From contig NC_092676.1 of the NCBI RefSeq assembly GCF_964355755.1, positions 11,392,288 to 11,456,287 on the forward strand: a stretch of DNA of 64,000 nt, read 5' to 3'. Source of the stretch: Antedon mediterranea (taxonomy: Eukaryota; Echinodermata; Crinoidea; Comatulida; Antedonidae). This document shows, piece by piece, positions 1-13,158 of this stretch (position 1 is the stretch's first letter; each line of letters opens with the position of its first letter). Position numbers and translations under genes: made by a program. The notes below the pieces were generated by a model. It saw nothing but the letters and a program-made list of their open reading frames with translations. It made no database searches and was not told the origin of the DNA.

Positions 1-1502
1 ACTTACGCGCGCACGTGCATTTCTCCTCCATTTTTGTGTCTCGCGTATCTCAAAAACTTGTAAACAAAACATTTCATAACTTTGGCAACATATGGGCATT
101 CACGTGAAGTTGTGCACCTCCTATTGTGAATGACGTCAGAAATGCGCAACGTGACTTACGCGCGATTCTATGAATTTCGCGTATTTAACATAGATTGAAA
201 ACCATATAACAATTTAAATTGAAACTTAGCAAAAGTTTAATTTATATCTTGCGCTAAGTTTTTGTGCACTAAAAATGGCATGTTATAGACGAAGTTACGC
301 GCGCACGCGCATTTAAAATTTTGAAATGCGAAAAATCAATTTCTAATCAACTTTCTACACGTTTCTTGTCATTTTGAGCATATCAAAAATTCCCACGTGC
401 GCGCAAATTTGTATACGCGCTGTTCGCACGTATCGTTAAAAATATACTTTTTTGCATGATTTATGTTTTTCTAGCCTTTTCTAGTAATTTTACTAACTTT
501 TAAACAATTTCGACTTAAAATTACATCATACGAGCACGTCGAATTGGATAATTTGCGCACGTTTTTGATAAAAAAGTTCAAAAATTCGTCAAAATTATGC
601 CTTTTTTTAAACAGTTGTAGTTTCTGAACTAAACGGTTAAAATTATTTTTATTCCATATTCTGGAAGTAGATAAGTTGTAGATATCGGATCATGCATTAT
701 TATGGCTAACCGGACATTGTGACATCATCGTATGGCCATCCGAATATAAAATATAGGATTTTTGTATCTTTCGTCATAGCTTATCACATTTAATAGAGCG
801 CATCTCCACTTATCCGTATACCATTTTCTCCGAGATTTTAATATTGTGTAGGTCAATCAACTACCTTTCGCATGAGTTAAAAATATTTTAATTTTTATGA
901 CGTCATCATGACTAAACATTTAAATTACGTGGGTCATTAATTTCATCTTTACAGTAAATTTTAATCTGTTATAGCTCGTACGAATGAAATGTGATAATCA
1001 CGATTAAAACGTTTTCTGGAAGCTATTGAATTGTAGATAAGAAATCATGTGAACATTTTGCCAATCGGATGTTGTGACGTCATCATATGGCCAGTTAAAT
1101 AAAAAATATCGTATTTTCATCTTTTGCGTAATAGTTCATCACATTTAAAAGGACGCACATCAATATTTCACATATTCAAATTTCTTCTACACGCTAATAT
1201 GTTCTTGCTGATATCATTTCATTCCGAATTTGCTATCTTAGTGTTTCATTTTGATACCGTCGCCATGTTAAAAATTGGAATAAATAGCGGGTCCCGTAAT
1301 TTAACCTATTCTACACTGTATGTGATATGTATACAGATTATACTGTGTATACTATATAACACAAAATAACAGAATTCAGCAATAAAAACATATCATATTC
1401 TTCAGTTCAGGTCATAACGCCATAATCTTTTTTCTGTGTGCGTGCACGTGGCGTTTGACGTGCGGATAACTAACTCGTCAAAGTGACGAGTTTCATGTCT
1501 AG
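1..1502 (+). mobile_element. Helentron-like unit 1 (cut by window start)
   Basis: Terminal hairpin at 1472-1492 and CTAG at 1499-1502. It opens with the end of one head segment joined directly to a second head, as in unit 9, so it is probably a duplicated-head variant. Its two ~355-bp internal subrepeats have their TCTGGAAG words near 660 and 1016. Confidence 0.75.
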
Positions 1503-2475
1503 TTCTTCTGTCTTTCTTCCTTTTTTTGTGAGCCCTGTTTCTCTAAAATGTGTGAACAGAACATATCATAACTTTGTCAACATATAGATATTTACGTGAA
1601 GTTGTGCACCTCCTATTTTTGAAAAACGTCAGAGTTGCGCAACGTGACTTGCGCGCAATTTTATGAATTTAAATGATTGATCATAGATTAAAAACCGAAA
1701 GTCATTTTGTATTGAGACTTGGTGAAAATTTAATTCATATCAAGAGTCAACTTTCTGTGGATTAAAAATGGCATGTTTCACACAAAGTTACGCGTGCACG
1801 CGCATTTAAAATTTTAAAATGCGAAAAATCAATTTCTAATCAACTTTCTACGCATTTCTTGTCATTTTGAGTATGTCAAAAATTCCCACACGTGCGCAAA
1901 TTTTTACGCGCGAGGGGCGCACGTAGCTTTAAAAACATACTTTTTTCGCGTGATTTATGTTTTTCCAGCCTTTTCTAGTAATTTTACCAACTTTTAAACA
2001 ATTTCGACTTAAAATTACGTCATTACGAGCACGTCGAATTGAATAATTTGCGCGCGTATTTGATCAAAAAGCTAAAAAAATCGTCAAAATTATGCCTTTT
2101 TTTAAACAGTCGTAGTTTCTAAACTAAACGGTGAAAGTTATTTTTATTACATATTCTGGAAGTTGATGAGTTGTAGATATCAAATCATACATTAATATGG
2201 CTAACAGGACATTTTGACGTCATCGTATGGCCACGCGAATATAAAATATAGGATTTTTGTCTCTTTCGTTATTGCTCATCACATTCAATGGAGCGCATCA
2301 CGCTTATCCGTATTCCATTTTCTCCGAGATTTTAATATTGTCTAGGTCAATCAACTACCTTTCGTATGAGTTAAAAATATTTTAATATTTGTAACGTCAT
2401 CATGCCTAAAAATGTTAATTACTTGGGTCATTAATTTCATCTTTACAGTAAATTTTAATCTGTTATCGCTCGTAA
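1503..2475 (+). mobile_element. Helentron-like unit 2, 3' truncated
   Basis: Normal head and first internal subrepeat, but it stops in the first bases of the second subrepeat (GCTCGTAA) and joins a 5' terminal module at 2476. The hairpin and CTAG are missing. Confidence 0.7.
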
Positions 2476-2545
2476 GCGGATAACTCCTTGTTATTGTCCA
2501 GATTCTTTTACTATGTTATTAGTTATCCGCATTGAGCGGATAACT
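2476..2545 (+). repeat. Two tandem 5' terminal modules
   Basis: A partial module (GCGGATAACTCC from 2476) is followed by a complete palindromic one at 2521-2545 (AGTTATCCGC, 5-nt loop, GCGGATAACT), which heads unit 3. Confidence 0.7.
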
Positions 2546-3899
2546 CCTTGTAACCGTCCTGGATCTTTTTTTTCTTTATATTATTCTTCTTTCTTTCTCC
2601 TCCATTTTTGTGTCTCGCGTATCTCAAAAACTTGTAAACATAATATTTCATAACTTTGTCATCATATGGACATTTACGTGAAGTTGTGCACCTCCTATTT
2701 TTGAATGACGTCAGAGTTGCGCAACGTGACTTACGCGCGATTTTATAAATTACAATGATTTATCATACGATAAAAACTAAAAGTGATTATTAGTTGAAAC
2801 TTGGTGTAAGGTTAATTCTTATCAAGGGTCAACTTTTTGTGTACTAAAAATGCCATGTTTTACAAGAACTTACGCGCTTTTAAACAATTTCGACTTAAAA
2901 TTACGTCATTACGAGCACGTCGAATTGAATAATTTGCGCGCGTATTTGATCAAAAAGCTAAAAAAATCGTCAAAATTATGCCTTTTTTTAAACAGTCGTA
3001 GTTTCTAAACTAAACGGTGAAAGTTATTTTTATTACATATTCTGGAAGTTGATGAGTTGTAGATATCAAATCATACATTAATATGGCTAACAGGACATTT
3101 TGACGTCATCGTATGGCCACGCGAATATAAAATATAGGATTTTTGTCTCTTTCGTTATTGCTCATCACATTCAATGGAGCGCATCACGCTTATCCGTATT
3201 CCATTTTCTCCGAGATTTTAATATTGTCTAGGTCAATCAACTACCTTTCGTATGAGTTAAAAATATTTTAATATTTGTAACGTCATCATGCCTAAAAATG
3301 TTAATTACTTGGGTCATTAATTTCATCTTTACAGTAAATTTTAATCTGTTATCGCTCGTAAGAACAAAATGGGATAATCACGATTAAAATGTTTTCTGGA
3401 AGCTATTGGATTGTAGATACGAAATCATGTAAACATTTTGCCAATCGGATGTTGTGACGTCATCATATGGCCAGTTAAATAAAAAAAGTCGTATTTTCAT
3501 CTTTTGCGTCATAGTTCATTACATTTAAAAGAGCGCGCATCAATATTTCACGTGTTCAAATTTCTTCTACACGTTAATATGTTGTTGCTGAGATAATTTC
3601 CTTCCGAAATTGCTACATTCGCGTTTCATTTTGAAACCGTCAATATGTTAAAAATTTGAATAAATAGCGGGTCCCGTAATTTCACCTATTCTACACTGTA
3701 TGTGATATGTATACAGATTATACTGTGTATACTATATGACACAAAATAACAGAATTCAGCAATAAAAACATATCATATTCTTCAGTTCAGGTCACAATGC
3801 CATAATCTTTTTCCGTGTGCAATATTCCAACGTATGACGTGCACGTGGCGTTTGTCGTGCGGATAACTAACTCGTCAAAGTGACGAGTTTTATGTCTAG
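2546..3899 (+). mobile_element. Helentron-like unit 3 with internal deletion
   Basis: CTAG at 3896-3899. A deletion near 2876 joins the ACTTACGCGC of the head straight to the TTTTAAACAATTTCG block. From about 2877 to 3361 it appears essentially identical to 1991-2471 of unit 2, which suggests local duplication or conversion. Confidence 0.75.
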
Positions 3900-3901
3900 T
3901 T

Positions 3902-4104
3902 AGTTATCCGCATTGAGCGGATAACTCCTTGTAACTGTCCTGTTACTTTTTTTAGTTATCCGCATTGAGCGGATAACTCCTTGTAACTGTCCTGTTTCAT
4001 CATCTTTTTTTTTTTTTTTTTTCTGTATTTAGTTATCCGCATTGAGCGGATAACTCCTTGTAACTGTCCTGTTTCATCATCTTTTTTTTTTTTTTTTTTT
4101 TTTT
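3902..4104 (+). repeat. Three tandem 5' terminal modules with poly-T tracts
   Basis: Palindromic modules AGTTATCCGC-ATTGA-GCGGATAACT lie at 3902-3926, 3954-3978 and 4031-4055, each followed by CCTTGTAACTGTCCTG. Poly-T runs of about 18 and 23 nt at 4005-4022 and 4082-4104 follow the second and third. Only the last module is joined to an element body. Confidence 0.8.
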
Positions 4105-5629
4105 CTGTATTCTTCTTTCTTTCTGTCATTTTTGTGTCTCGCGTAACTCAAAAACGTGTAAGCATAACATTTCATAACTTTGTCAACATGTGGGCATTTA
4201 CATGAAATTGTGCACCTCCTATTTTTGAATGACGTCAGAGTTGCGCAACATGACTTATGCGCGTTTTTCCGAATTTCGCGTATTTAACATAGATCGAAAA
4301 CCATATAACAATTTAAATTGAAACTGAAAAAAAGTTTAAGTTATATCTTGCGCTAACTGACTATGGGGAAAAATGGCATGTTTCACACGAAGTTACGCGC
4401 GCACGCGCGTTTAAAATTTCAAATTGCGAAAAATCAATTTCTAATCAACTTTCTACGCGTTTCATGTCATTTTAAGCATGTAAAAAATTCCCACGCGCGC
4501 GCTTTTTTTTACGCGCGCGGTGCGAACGTAGCGTTGAAAACAATTTTTCTCTCGTGATTTATGTTTTCAAGCCTTTTATAGTAATTTTACCAACTTTGAA
4601 ACAATTTCGACTTCAAATTACGTCATACGGGCACGTCGAATTGGATAATGTATGTGCGTTTTTGAGGAAAAAGTTCAAAAATTTGTCAAAATTATACCTT
4701 TTTTTAAACAATCATAGATTCTAAACTACGAGGTGAACTTTGTTTAAATTACATATCCAGGAAGATGATAAGTTGTAGATAAGGAATCATGCATTGATAT
4801 GGCAAACCGGACATTGTGACGTCATCGTATGGCCACGCGAATATAAAATATAGGATTTTTGTATCTTTCTTCATAGCGCATCTCATTTAATAGAGCGCCT
4901 CTCCACTTATCCGTATTCCATTTTAACCCAGATTTTGAAATTTTCTAGGTCAATCAACTATCTTACGCATGAGTAAAAATTTTTAAAATTTTTATGACGT
5001 CATCATGTCTAAAAATGTAAATAACGTGGGTCACTTATATTTATCTTTACAGTAAATTTTAATCTGTTATAGCTCATCAGAATAAAATGTGATAATCACG
5101 ATTAAAACGTTTTCTGGAAGCTATTGGATTGTAGATACGAATTCATGTAAACATTTTGCCAATCGGATGTTGTGACGTCATCATATGGCCAGTTGAATAA
5201 AAAAAGACGTATTTTCATATTTTGCGTAATAGTTCATTACATTTAAAAGGGTGCGCATCTATATTTTACGCATTCAAATTTCTTCTACACGTTAATATGT
5301 TGTTGCTGAGATAATTTCCTTCTGAAATTGCTATCTAAGTGTTTCATTTTGATACCGTCGCCATGTTAAAAATTTGAATAAATGACGGGTCCCGTAATTT
5401 CACCTATTCTACACTGTATGTAATATGTATACAGATTATACTGTTTGCATGTATATACTATATGACACAAAATTGACAGAATTCAGCACTAACAGCATAT
5501 CATATTCTTCAGTTCTTGTCATAATGCCATAATATTTATCTGTGTGCAATATTCCAACGTATGACGTGCACGTGGCGTTTGTCGTGGTGCGGATAACTAA
5601 CTCGTCAATGTGACGAGTTTCATGTCTAG
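4031..5629 (+). mobile_element. Helentron-like unit 4, full length with 5' terminus
   Basis: Starts with the palindromic 5' module and ends with CTAG at 5626-5629. The hairpin loop is ATG rather than AAG. It closely matches the next unit (5630-7067), the nearest adjacent pair in the array. Confidence 0.8.
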
Positions 5630-7067
5630 TCTTCTTTCTTTCTGTCATTTTTGTGTCTCGCGTAACTCAAAAACGTGTAAACATAACATTTCATAACTTT
5701 GTCAACATGTGGGCATTTACGTGAAATTGTGCACCTCCTATTTTTTAATTACGTCAGAGTTGCGCAACATGACTTACGCGCGTTTTTCCGAATTTCGCGT
5801 ATTTAACATAGATCAAAAACCATATAACAATTTAAATTGAAACTGAAAAAAAGTTTAAGTTATATCTTGCGCTAACTGACTATGGGGAAAAAATGGCATG
5901 GTTCACACGAAGTTACGCGCGCACGCGCGTTTAAAATTTCAAATTGCGAAAAATCAATTTCTAATCAACTTTCTACGCGTTTCATGTCATTTTAAGCATG
6001 TAAAAAATTCCCACGCGTGCGCTTTTTTTTACGCGCGCGGTGCGAACGTAGCGTTGAAAACAATTTTTCTCTCGTGATTTATGTTTTCAAGCCTTTTATA
6101 GTAATTTTACCAACTTTGAAACAATTTCGACTTCAAATTACGTCATACGGGCACGTCGAATTGGATAATTTATGTGCGTTTTTGAGGAAAAAGTTCAAAA
6201 ATTTGTAAAAATTATACCTTTTTTTAAACAATCATAGATTCTAAACTACGAGGTGAACTTTGTTTAAATTACATATCCAGGAAGATAATAAGTTGTAGAT
6301 AAGGAATCATGCATTGATATGGCAAACCGGACATTGTGACGTCATCGTATGGCCACACAAATATAAAATATAGGATTTTTGTATCTTCCGTCATAGCGCA
6401 TCTCATTTAATAGAGCGCCTCTCCACTTATCCGTATTCCATTTTAACCCAGATTTTGAAATTTTCTAGGTCAATCAACTATCTTACACAAGAGTAAAATT
6501 TTTTTTCATTTTTATGACGTCATCATGTCTAAAAATGTAAATAACGTGGGTCACTTATATTTATCTTTACAGTAAATTTTAATCTGTTATAGCTCATCAG
6601 AATAAAATGTGATAATCACGATTAAAACGTTTTCTGGAAGCTATTGGATTGTAGATACGAATTCATGTAAACATTTTGCCAATCGGATGTTCTGACGTCA
6701 TCATATGGCCAGTTGAATAAAAAAAGACGTATTTTCATATTTTGCGTAATAGTTCATCACATTTAAAAGGGTGCGCATCTATATTTTACGTATTCAAATT
6801 TCTTCTACACGTTAATATGTTGTTCCTGAGATAATTTCCTTCTGAAATTGCTATCTAAGTGTTTCATTTTGATACCGTCGCCATGTTAAAAATTGGAATA
6901 AATGGCGGGTCCCGTAATTTCACCTATTCTACACTGTATGTAATATGTATACAGATTTATACTGTTTGCATGTATATACTATATGACACAAAATTGACAG
7001 AATTCAGCACTAACAGCATATCATAGTCTTCAGTTCAGGTCATAATGCCATAATCTTTCATGTCTAG
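5630..7067 (+). mobile_element. Helentron-like unit 5, 3' hairpin deleted
   Basis: Near copy of unit 4. About 80 bp before the end are missing: TAATCTTT runs directly into CATGTCTAG, so the subterminal GCGGATAACT and the hairpin are lost while CTAG (7064-7067) is kept. Confidence 0.75.
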
Positions 7068-7069
7068 TT

Positions 7070-8238
7070 AGTTATCCGCTTAGTAGCGGATAACTTCTTG
7101 TAATCGTCCTGTTAAAATTTCCCACGTGCGCGAACAATTTTATGCGCGTGGTGCGCACGTAGCGCTAAAAGTATTTTTTTTTATTGAATTATGTTTTTCC
7201 AGCCTTTTATAGTAATTTTACCAATTTTAAAACAATTTCGACTTACAATTACGTCATACGGGCACGTTGAATTGGATACTTTACGTGCGTTTTTGATGAA
7301 AAAGTTAAAAAATTTGTCAAAATTATGCCTTTTTTTAAACAGTCATAGATTCTAAACAACGAGGTGAACTTTTTTTTAATTACATATTCTGGAAGTTGAT
7401 GAGTTGTAGAAATCGGATCATGAATCAATATGGCTAACCGGACATTGTGACGTCATCGTATGGCCACACGAATGTAAAATATAGGATTTTTGTCTCTTTC
7501 GTTATTGCTCATCATATTCAATGGAGCGCATTACGCCTATCTGTATTCCTTTTTCTCTGAGATTTTAATATTGTCTAGGTCAATCAACTATCTTACGCAT
7601 GAGTTAAAAATATTTTAATTTTTATGACGTCACCATGCCTAAAAATTTTAATTAACAGCGTCATTAATTTCATCTTTACAGTAAATTTTAATCTGTTATA
7701 GCTCGTAAGAATAAAATGTGATAATCACGATTAAAACGTTTTCAGGAAGCTATGGGATTGTAGATACGAAATCATGTGAACTTTTCGCCAATCAGATGTT
7801 GTGACGTCATCATATGGCCAGTTAAATAAACAAAGTCATATTTTCATCTTTTGCGTCATAGTTCATTACATTTAAAAAAGCGCGCATTAATATTTCACGT
7901 ATTCAAATTTCTTCTAAACGTTAATATGTTGTTGCTGAGATAATTTTCTTCCGAAATTACTACAGTACCTTCGCGTTTCCTTTTGAAAATTAAAATAAAA
8001 TACGGGTCCCGTAATTTCACCTATTTTACACTGTTTGTGACATGTATACAGATTATACTGTGTATACTATATGACAGAAAATATACAGCATTCAGCACTA
8101 ACAACACATCATATTCTTCAGTTCAGGTCATAATGACATAATCTTTTTCGGTGTGCAATATTCCAACGTATGACGTGCACGTGGCGTTTGTCGTGGTGCG
8201 GATAACTAACTCGTCAAAGTGACGAGTTTCATGTCTAG
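7070..8238 (+). mobile_element. Helentron-like unit 6, head deleted
   Basis: The 5' module at 7070-7095 (loop TTAGTA) jumps after GTCCTGTTA to the TTTCCCACGTGCGCG block, so the first ~330 bp of the head are absent. CTAG at 8235-8238. The body is nearly identical to the 3' part of unit 9 (about 12025-13080). Confidence 0.78.
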
Positions 8239-9770
8239 TTTTTTCTTTCCTTCTCCCTCATTTTTGTGTCTCACGTATCTCAAAAACTTGTAAACATAAC
8301 ATGTTATAACTTTGTCAGCATGAGGGCATTCACGTGAAGTTGTGCACCTCCTATTTTTGAATTATGTCAGAGTTGCGCAACATGACTTACGCGCGATTTT
8401 ATGAATTTCACATATTTAACATAGGTCAAAAACCAAATAACATTTTAAATTGAAACTTTGCAAAAGTTTAATTTATATCATGCGCTAACTTTTTGTTGAA
8501 AAAAAAATGCGTGTTTTACAAAAAGTTATGCGCGTACGCGCATTTAAAATTTCAAAATGCGCAAAATTAATTTCTAATCAACTTTCTACGCGTTTCATGT
8601 CATTTTGAGAATGTCAAAAATTCCCAGGCGCGCGCAAATTTTTACGCGCGCGGAGCACACGTACCGTTAAAAACAGATTTTTTCGCGTGATTTATGTTTT
8701 TTCAGCCTTTTCTAGTAATTTTACCAACTTTTAAACAATTTCGACTTCAAATTACGTCATACGGGCACGTCGAATTGGATAATTTATGTGCGTTTTTGAT
8801 GAAAAAGTTCAAAAATTGGTCAAAATTTTTCAAAATTATACCTTTTTTTAAACAGTCGTAGTTTCTAAACTAAACGGTAAAAGTTATTTTTATTACGTAT
8901 TTTGGAAGATGATGAGTTGTAGATCATGTATCATGCATCAATACGGCTTACCGGACATTGTGACGTCATCGTATGGCCATGCGAATATAAAAAATAGAAT
9001 TTTTGTATCTTTCATCATAGCTCATCACATTTAATAGAGCGCATCTCCAATTATCTGTTTTCCATTTTCACCCCGATTTTTATATTATCTAGTTCAATCA
9101 ACTATCTTTCGCATGAGTTAAAATATTTTAATTTTTATGACGTCATCATGTCTAAAAATGAAAATAACGTGGGCCACTTATTTTCATCTGTACAGTAAAT
9201 TTCAATCTGTTATAGCTCGTCAGAATAAAACGTGATAATCATGATTAAAACGTTTTCTGGAAGCTATTGGATTGTAGATACGAATTCATGTAAACATTTT
9301 GCCAATCGGATGTTGTAACGTCATCATATGGCCAGTTGAATAAAAAAAGTTGTATTTTCATATTTTGCGTAATAGTTCATCACATTTAAAAGGGCGCGCA
9401 TCTATATTTTACGTATTCAAATTTCTTCCACACGTTTATATGTTGTTGCTGAGATAATTTCCTTCCGAAATTGCTATCTTAGTGTTTCATTTTGATACCA
9501 AAGCCGTGTTAAAAATAAGTATAAACGGGGGGACCCGTAATTTCACCTATTCTACACTGTATGTAACATGTATACAGATTATACCGTTTGCACTGTATAT
9601 ACTATATGACACAAAATTGACAGAATTCAGCACTAACAGCATATGATATTCTTCAGTTCAGGTCATAATGTCATAATCTTTTTCCGTGTGCAAAATTCCA
9701 ACGTATGACGTGCGTGTGGCGTTTGTCGTGCGGATAACTAACTCGTCAAAGTGACGAGTTTCATGTCTAG
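8239..9770 (+). mobile_element. Helentron-like unit 7
   Basis: CTAG at 9767-9770 and an intact hairpin. No 5' terminal palindrome; the body starts almost directly after the previous unit. Its 3' half resembles that of unit 13. Confidence 0.78.
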
Positions 9771-11284
9771 TACTTCTTTCCTTCTGTCATTTTTGTGCGT
9801 CGCGTTTCTCTAAAACTTGTAAACAGAACATATCGTAACTTTGTCAACATATCGACATTTACGTGAACTTGTGCACCTCCTATTTTTGAATGACGTCAGA
9901 GTTGCGCAACGTGACTTACGTGCGATTTTATGAATTTCAATGATTGATCATAGACTAAAAACGAAACATAATTTTGTTTTGACACCTTGTGAAAATTTAA
10001 GTCACATCAAGCGCAAACTTTCTATGGATTAAAAATAGCATGTTTCACAAAAAGTTACGCGCACATGCGCGTTTAAAATTTTAGAGTGCGAAAAATCAAC
10101 TTCTAATCAACTTTCTATGCGTTTCATGTCATTTTGAGCATGTCAAAAATTCCCATGCGCGTGAAACTTTTTACGCACGCGGTACACACGTAGCGTTAAA
10201 AACATATTTTTTTCGCGTGATTTATGTTTTTTCAGCCTTTTATAGTAATGTTACCAACTTTTAAACAATTTCGACTTAAAATTACGTCATACGAGCACGT
10301 CGAATTAAATAATTTGCACGCGTTTCTGGTGAAAAAGTTCAAAAATTCGTCAAAATTATGCCTATTTTTAAACAGTCATAGATTCTAAACTACATGGAGA
10401 ACTTTTTTTAAATTACATATTCTGGAAGTTGATGAGTTGTAGATATCGAATCATGCATTAATATGGCTAACCGGACATTGTGACGTCATCGTATGGCCAC
10501 GCGAATATAAAATATAGGATTTTTGTCTCTTTCGTCATAGCTCATCACATTTAATAGAGCGCATCTCCACTTATTCGTTGTCCATTTTCACCCCGATTTT
10601 AATATATTCTAGGTCAATCAACTATCTTTTACATGAATTAAAAATTTTTTAATTTTTTTAACGTCATCATGCCTAAAAATTTAAATTACATTGGTCATTA
10701 ATTTCATCTTTACAGTAAATTTTAATCTGTTATAGCTCGTAAGAATAAAATGTGATAATCACGATTAAAACGTTTTCAGGAAGCTATTGTATAGTAGATA
10801 CAAAATCATGTGAAAATTTTGCCAATCGAATGTTGTGACGTTATCATATGGCCAGTTAAATACAAAAAGTCGTATTTTCATCTTTTGCGTTATATTTCAT
10901 TACATTTAAAAGAGCGCGCATCAATATTTCACGTATTCCAATTTCTTCTACACGTTAATATGTTGTTGCTGAGATAATTTCATTCTGAAATTTCTACTTT
11001 TGCATTTCATTTTGAAACCGTCAAGATGTTAAAAATTACAATAAAATACGGGTCCCGTAATTTCACCTATTTTACACTGTTTGTGATATGTTTACAGATT
11101 GTACTGTGTATACTATGTATATGACACAAAATAACAGAATTCAGAAATAACAACATATCATATTCTTCAGTTCAGGTCATAATGCCTTAATATTTTTCTG
11201 TGTGCAATATTCTAACGTATGACGTGCACGTGGCGTTTGTCGAGCGGATAACTAACTCGTCAAAGTGACGAGTTTCATGTCTAG
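9771..11284 (+). mobile_element. Helentron-like unit 8
   Basis: CTAG at 11281-11284. The 3' two thirds closely resemble unit 16 (22930-23839), including the shared variant TCGAGCGGATAAC before the hairpin. Confidence 0.78.
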
Positions 11285-11295
11285 TTTTTTTTTTT

Positions 11296-13158
11296 AGTTA
11301 TCCGCTTAGTAGCGGATAACTCCTTGTAATCGTCCTGTTACTTTTTTTTTTTTTTTTTTTTTTTTTTCTTATTTCTTTCTCCCTCATTTTTGTGCCTCAC
11401 GTATCTCAAAAACTTGTAAACATAACATTTCATAACTTTGTCAACATATGGGCATTTACGTGAAGTTGTGCACCTCCTATTTTTGAATGACGTCAGAGTT
11501 GCGCAACGTGACTTACGTGCGATTTTATGATTTTTTATGATTGATCATAGACTAAAAACCAAGCATAAATTTGATTTGACACTTTGTGAAAATTTAAGTC
11601 ATATCAAGGGCAAACTTTTTGTGGATTAAAAATGCCATGTTTTACAAGACGTTACGCGCGCACGCGCATTTCTCCTCTATTTTTGTATCTCGCGTATCTC
11701 AAAAACGTGTAAACATAACATTTCATAACTTTGTCAACATATGGGCATTCACGTGAAGTTGTGCACCTCCTATTGTGAATGACGTCAGAAATGCGCAACG
11801 TGACTTACGCACGATTTTATGAATTTCGCGTATTTAACATAGATTTAAAACCATATAACAATTTAAATTGAAACTTAGCAAAACTTTAATTTATATCATG
11901 CGCTAACTTTTTGTGGAAAAAAATTGCGTGTTTTACACAAAGTTACGCGCGCACACGCATTTAAAATTCAAAATGCGCAAAATTAATTTTTAATCAACTT
12001 TCTACGCTGATCATGACATTTTGACCATGTCAAAATTTCCCACGCGCGCGAACAATTTTATGCGCGTGGTGCGCACGTAGCGCTAAAAGTATTTTTTTTT
12101 TATTGAATTATGTTTTTCCAGCCTTTTATAGTAATTTTACAAATTTTAAAACAATTTCGACTTACAATTACGTCATACGGGCACGTTGAATTGGATACTT
12201 TACGTGCGTTTTTGATGAAAAAGTTCAAAAATTTGTCAAAATTATGCCTTTTTTTAAACAGTCATAGATTCTAAACAACGAGGTGAACTTTTTTTTAATT
12301 ACATATTCTGGAAGTTGATGAGTTGTAGAAATCGGATCATGAATCAATATGGCTAACCGGACATTGTGACGTCATCGTATGGCCACACGAATGTAAAATA
12401 TAGGATTTTTGTCTCTTTCGTTATTGCTCATCATATTCAATGGAGCGCATCACGCCTATCTGTATTCCTTTTTCTCTGAGATTTTAATATTGTCTAGGTC
12501 AATCAACTATCTTACGCATGAGTTAAAAATATTTTAATTTTTATGACGTCACCATGCCTAAAAATTTTAATTAACAGCGTCATTAATTTCATCTTTACAG
12601 TAAATTTTAATCTGTTATAGCTCGTAAGAATAAAATGTGATAATCACGATTAAAACGTTTTCAGGAAGCTATGGGATTGTAGATACGAAATCATGTGAAC
12701 TTTTCGCCAATCAGATGTTGTGACGTCATCATATGGCCAGTTAAATAAACAAAGTCATATTTTCATCTTTTGCGTCATAGTTCATCACATTTAAAAAAGC
12801 GCGCATTAATATTTCACGTATTCAAATTTCTTCTAAACGTTAATATGTTGTTGCTGAGATAATTTTCTTCCGAAATTACTACTGTACCTTCGCGTTTCCT
12901 TTTGAAAATTAAAATAAAATACGGGTCCCGTAATTTCACCTATTTTACACTGTTTGTGACATGTATACAGATTATACTGTGTATACTATATGACAGAAAA
13001 TATACAGCATTCAGCACTAACAACATATCATATTCTTAATTCAGTTCAGGTCATAATAACATAATCTTTTTCGGTGTGCAATATTCCAATGTATGACGTG
13101 CACGTGGCGTTTGTCGTGCGGATAACTAACTCGTCAAAGTGACGAGTTTCATGTCTAG
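11296..13158 (+). mobile_element. Helentron-like unit 9, 1.86 kb with duplicated head
   Basis: 5' module at 11296-11321, poly-T at 11343-11367, then two successive copies of the ~300-bp head (from about 11368 and about 11670) before a single body. CTAG at 13155-13158. The same duplicated-head form occurs at the window start and in both inverted copies. Confidence 0.8.
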
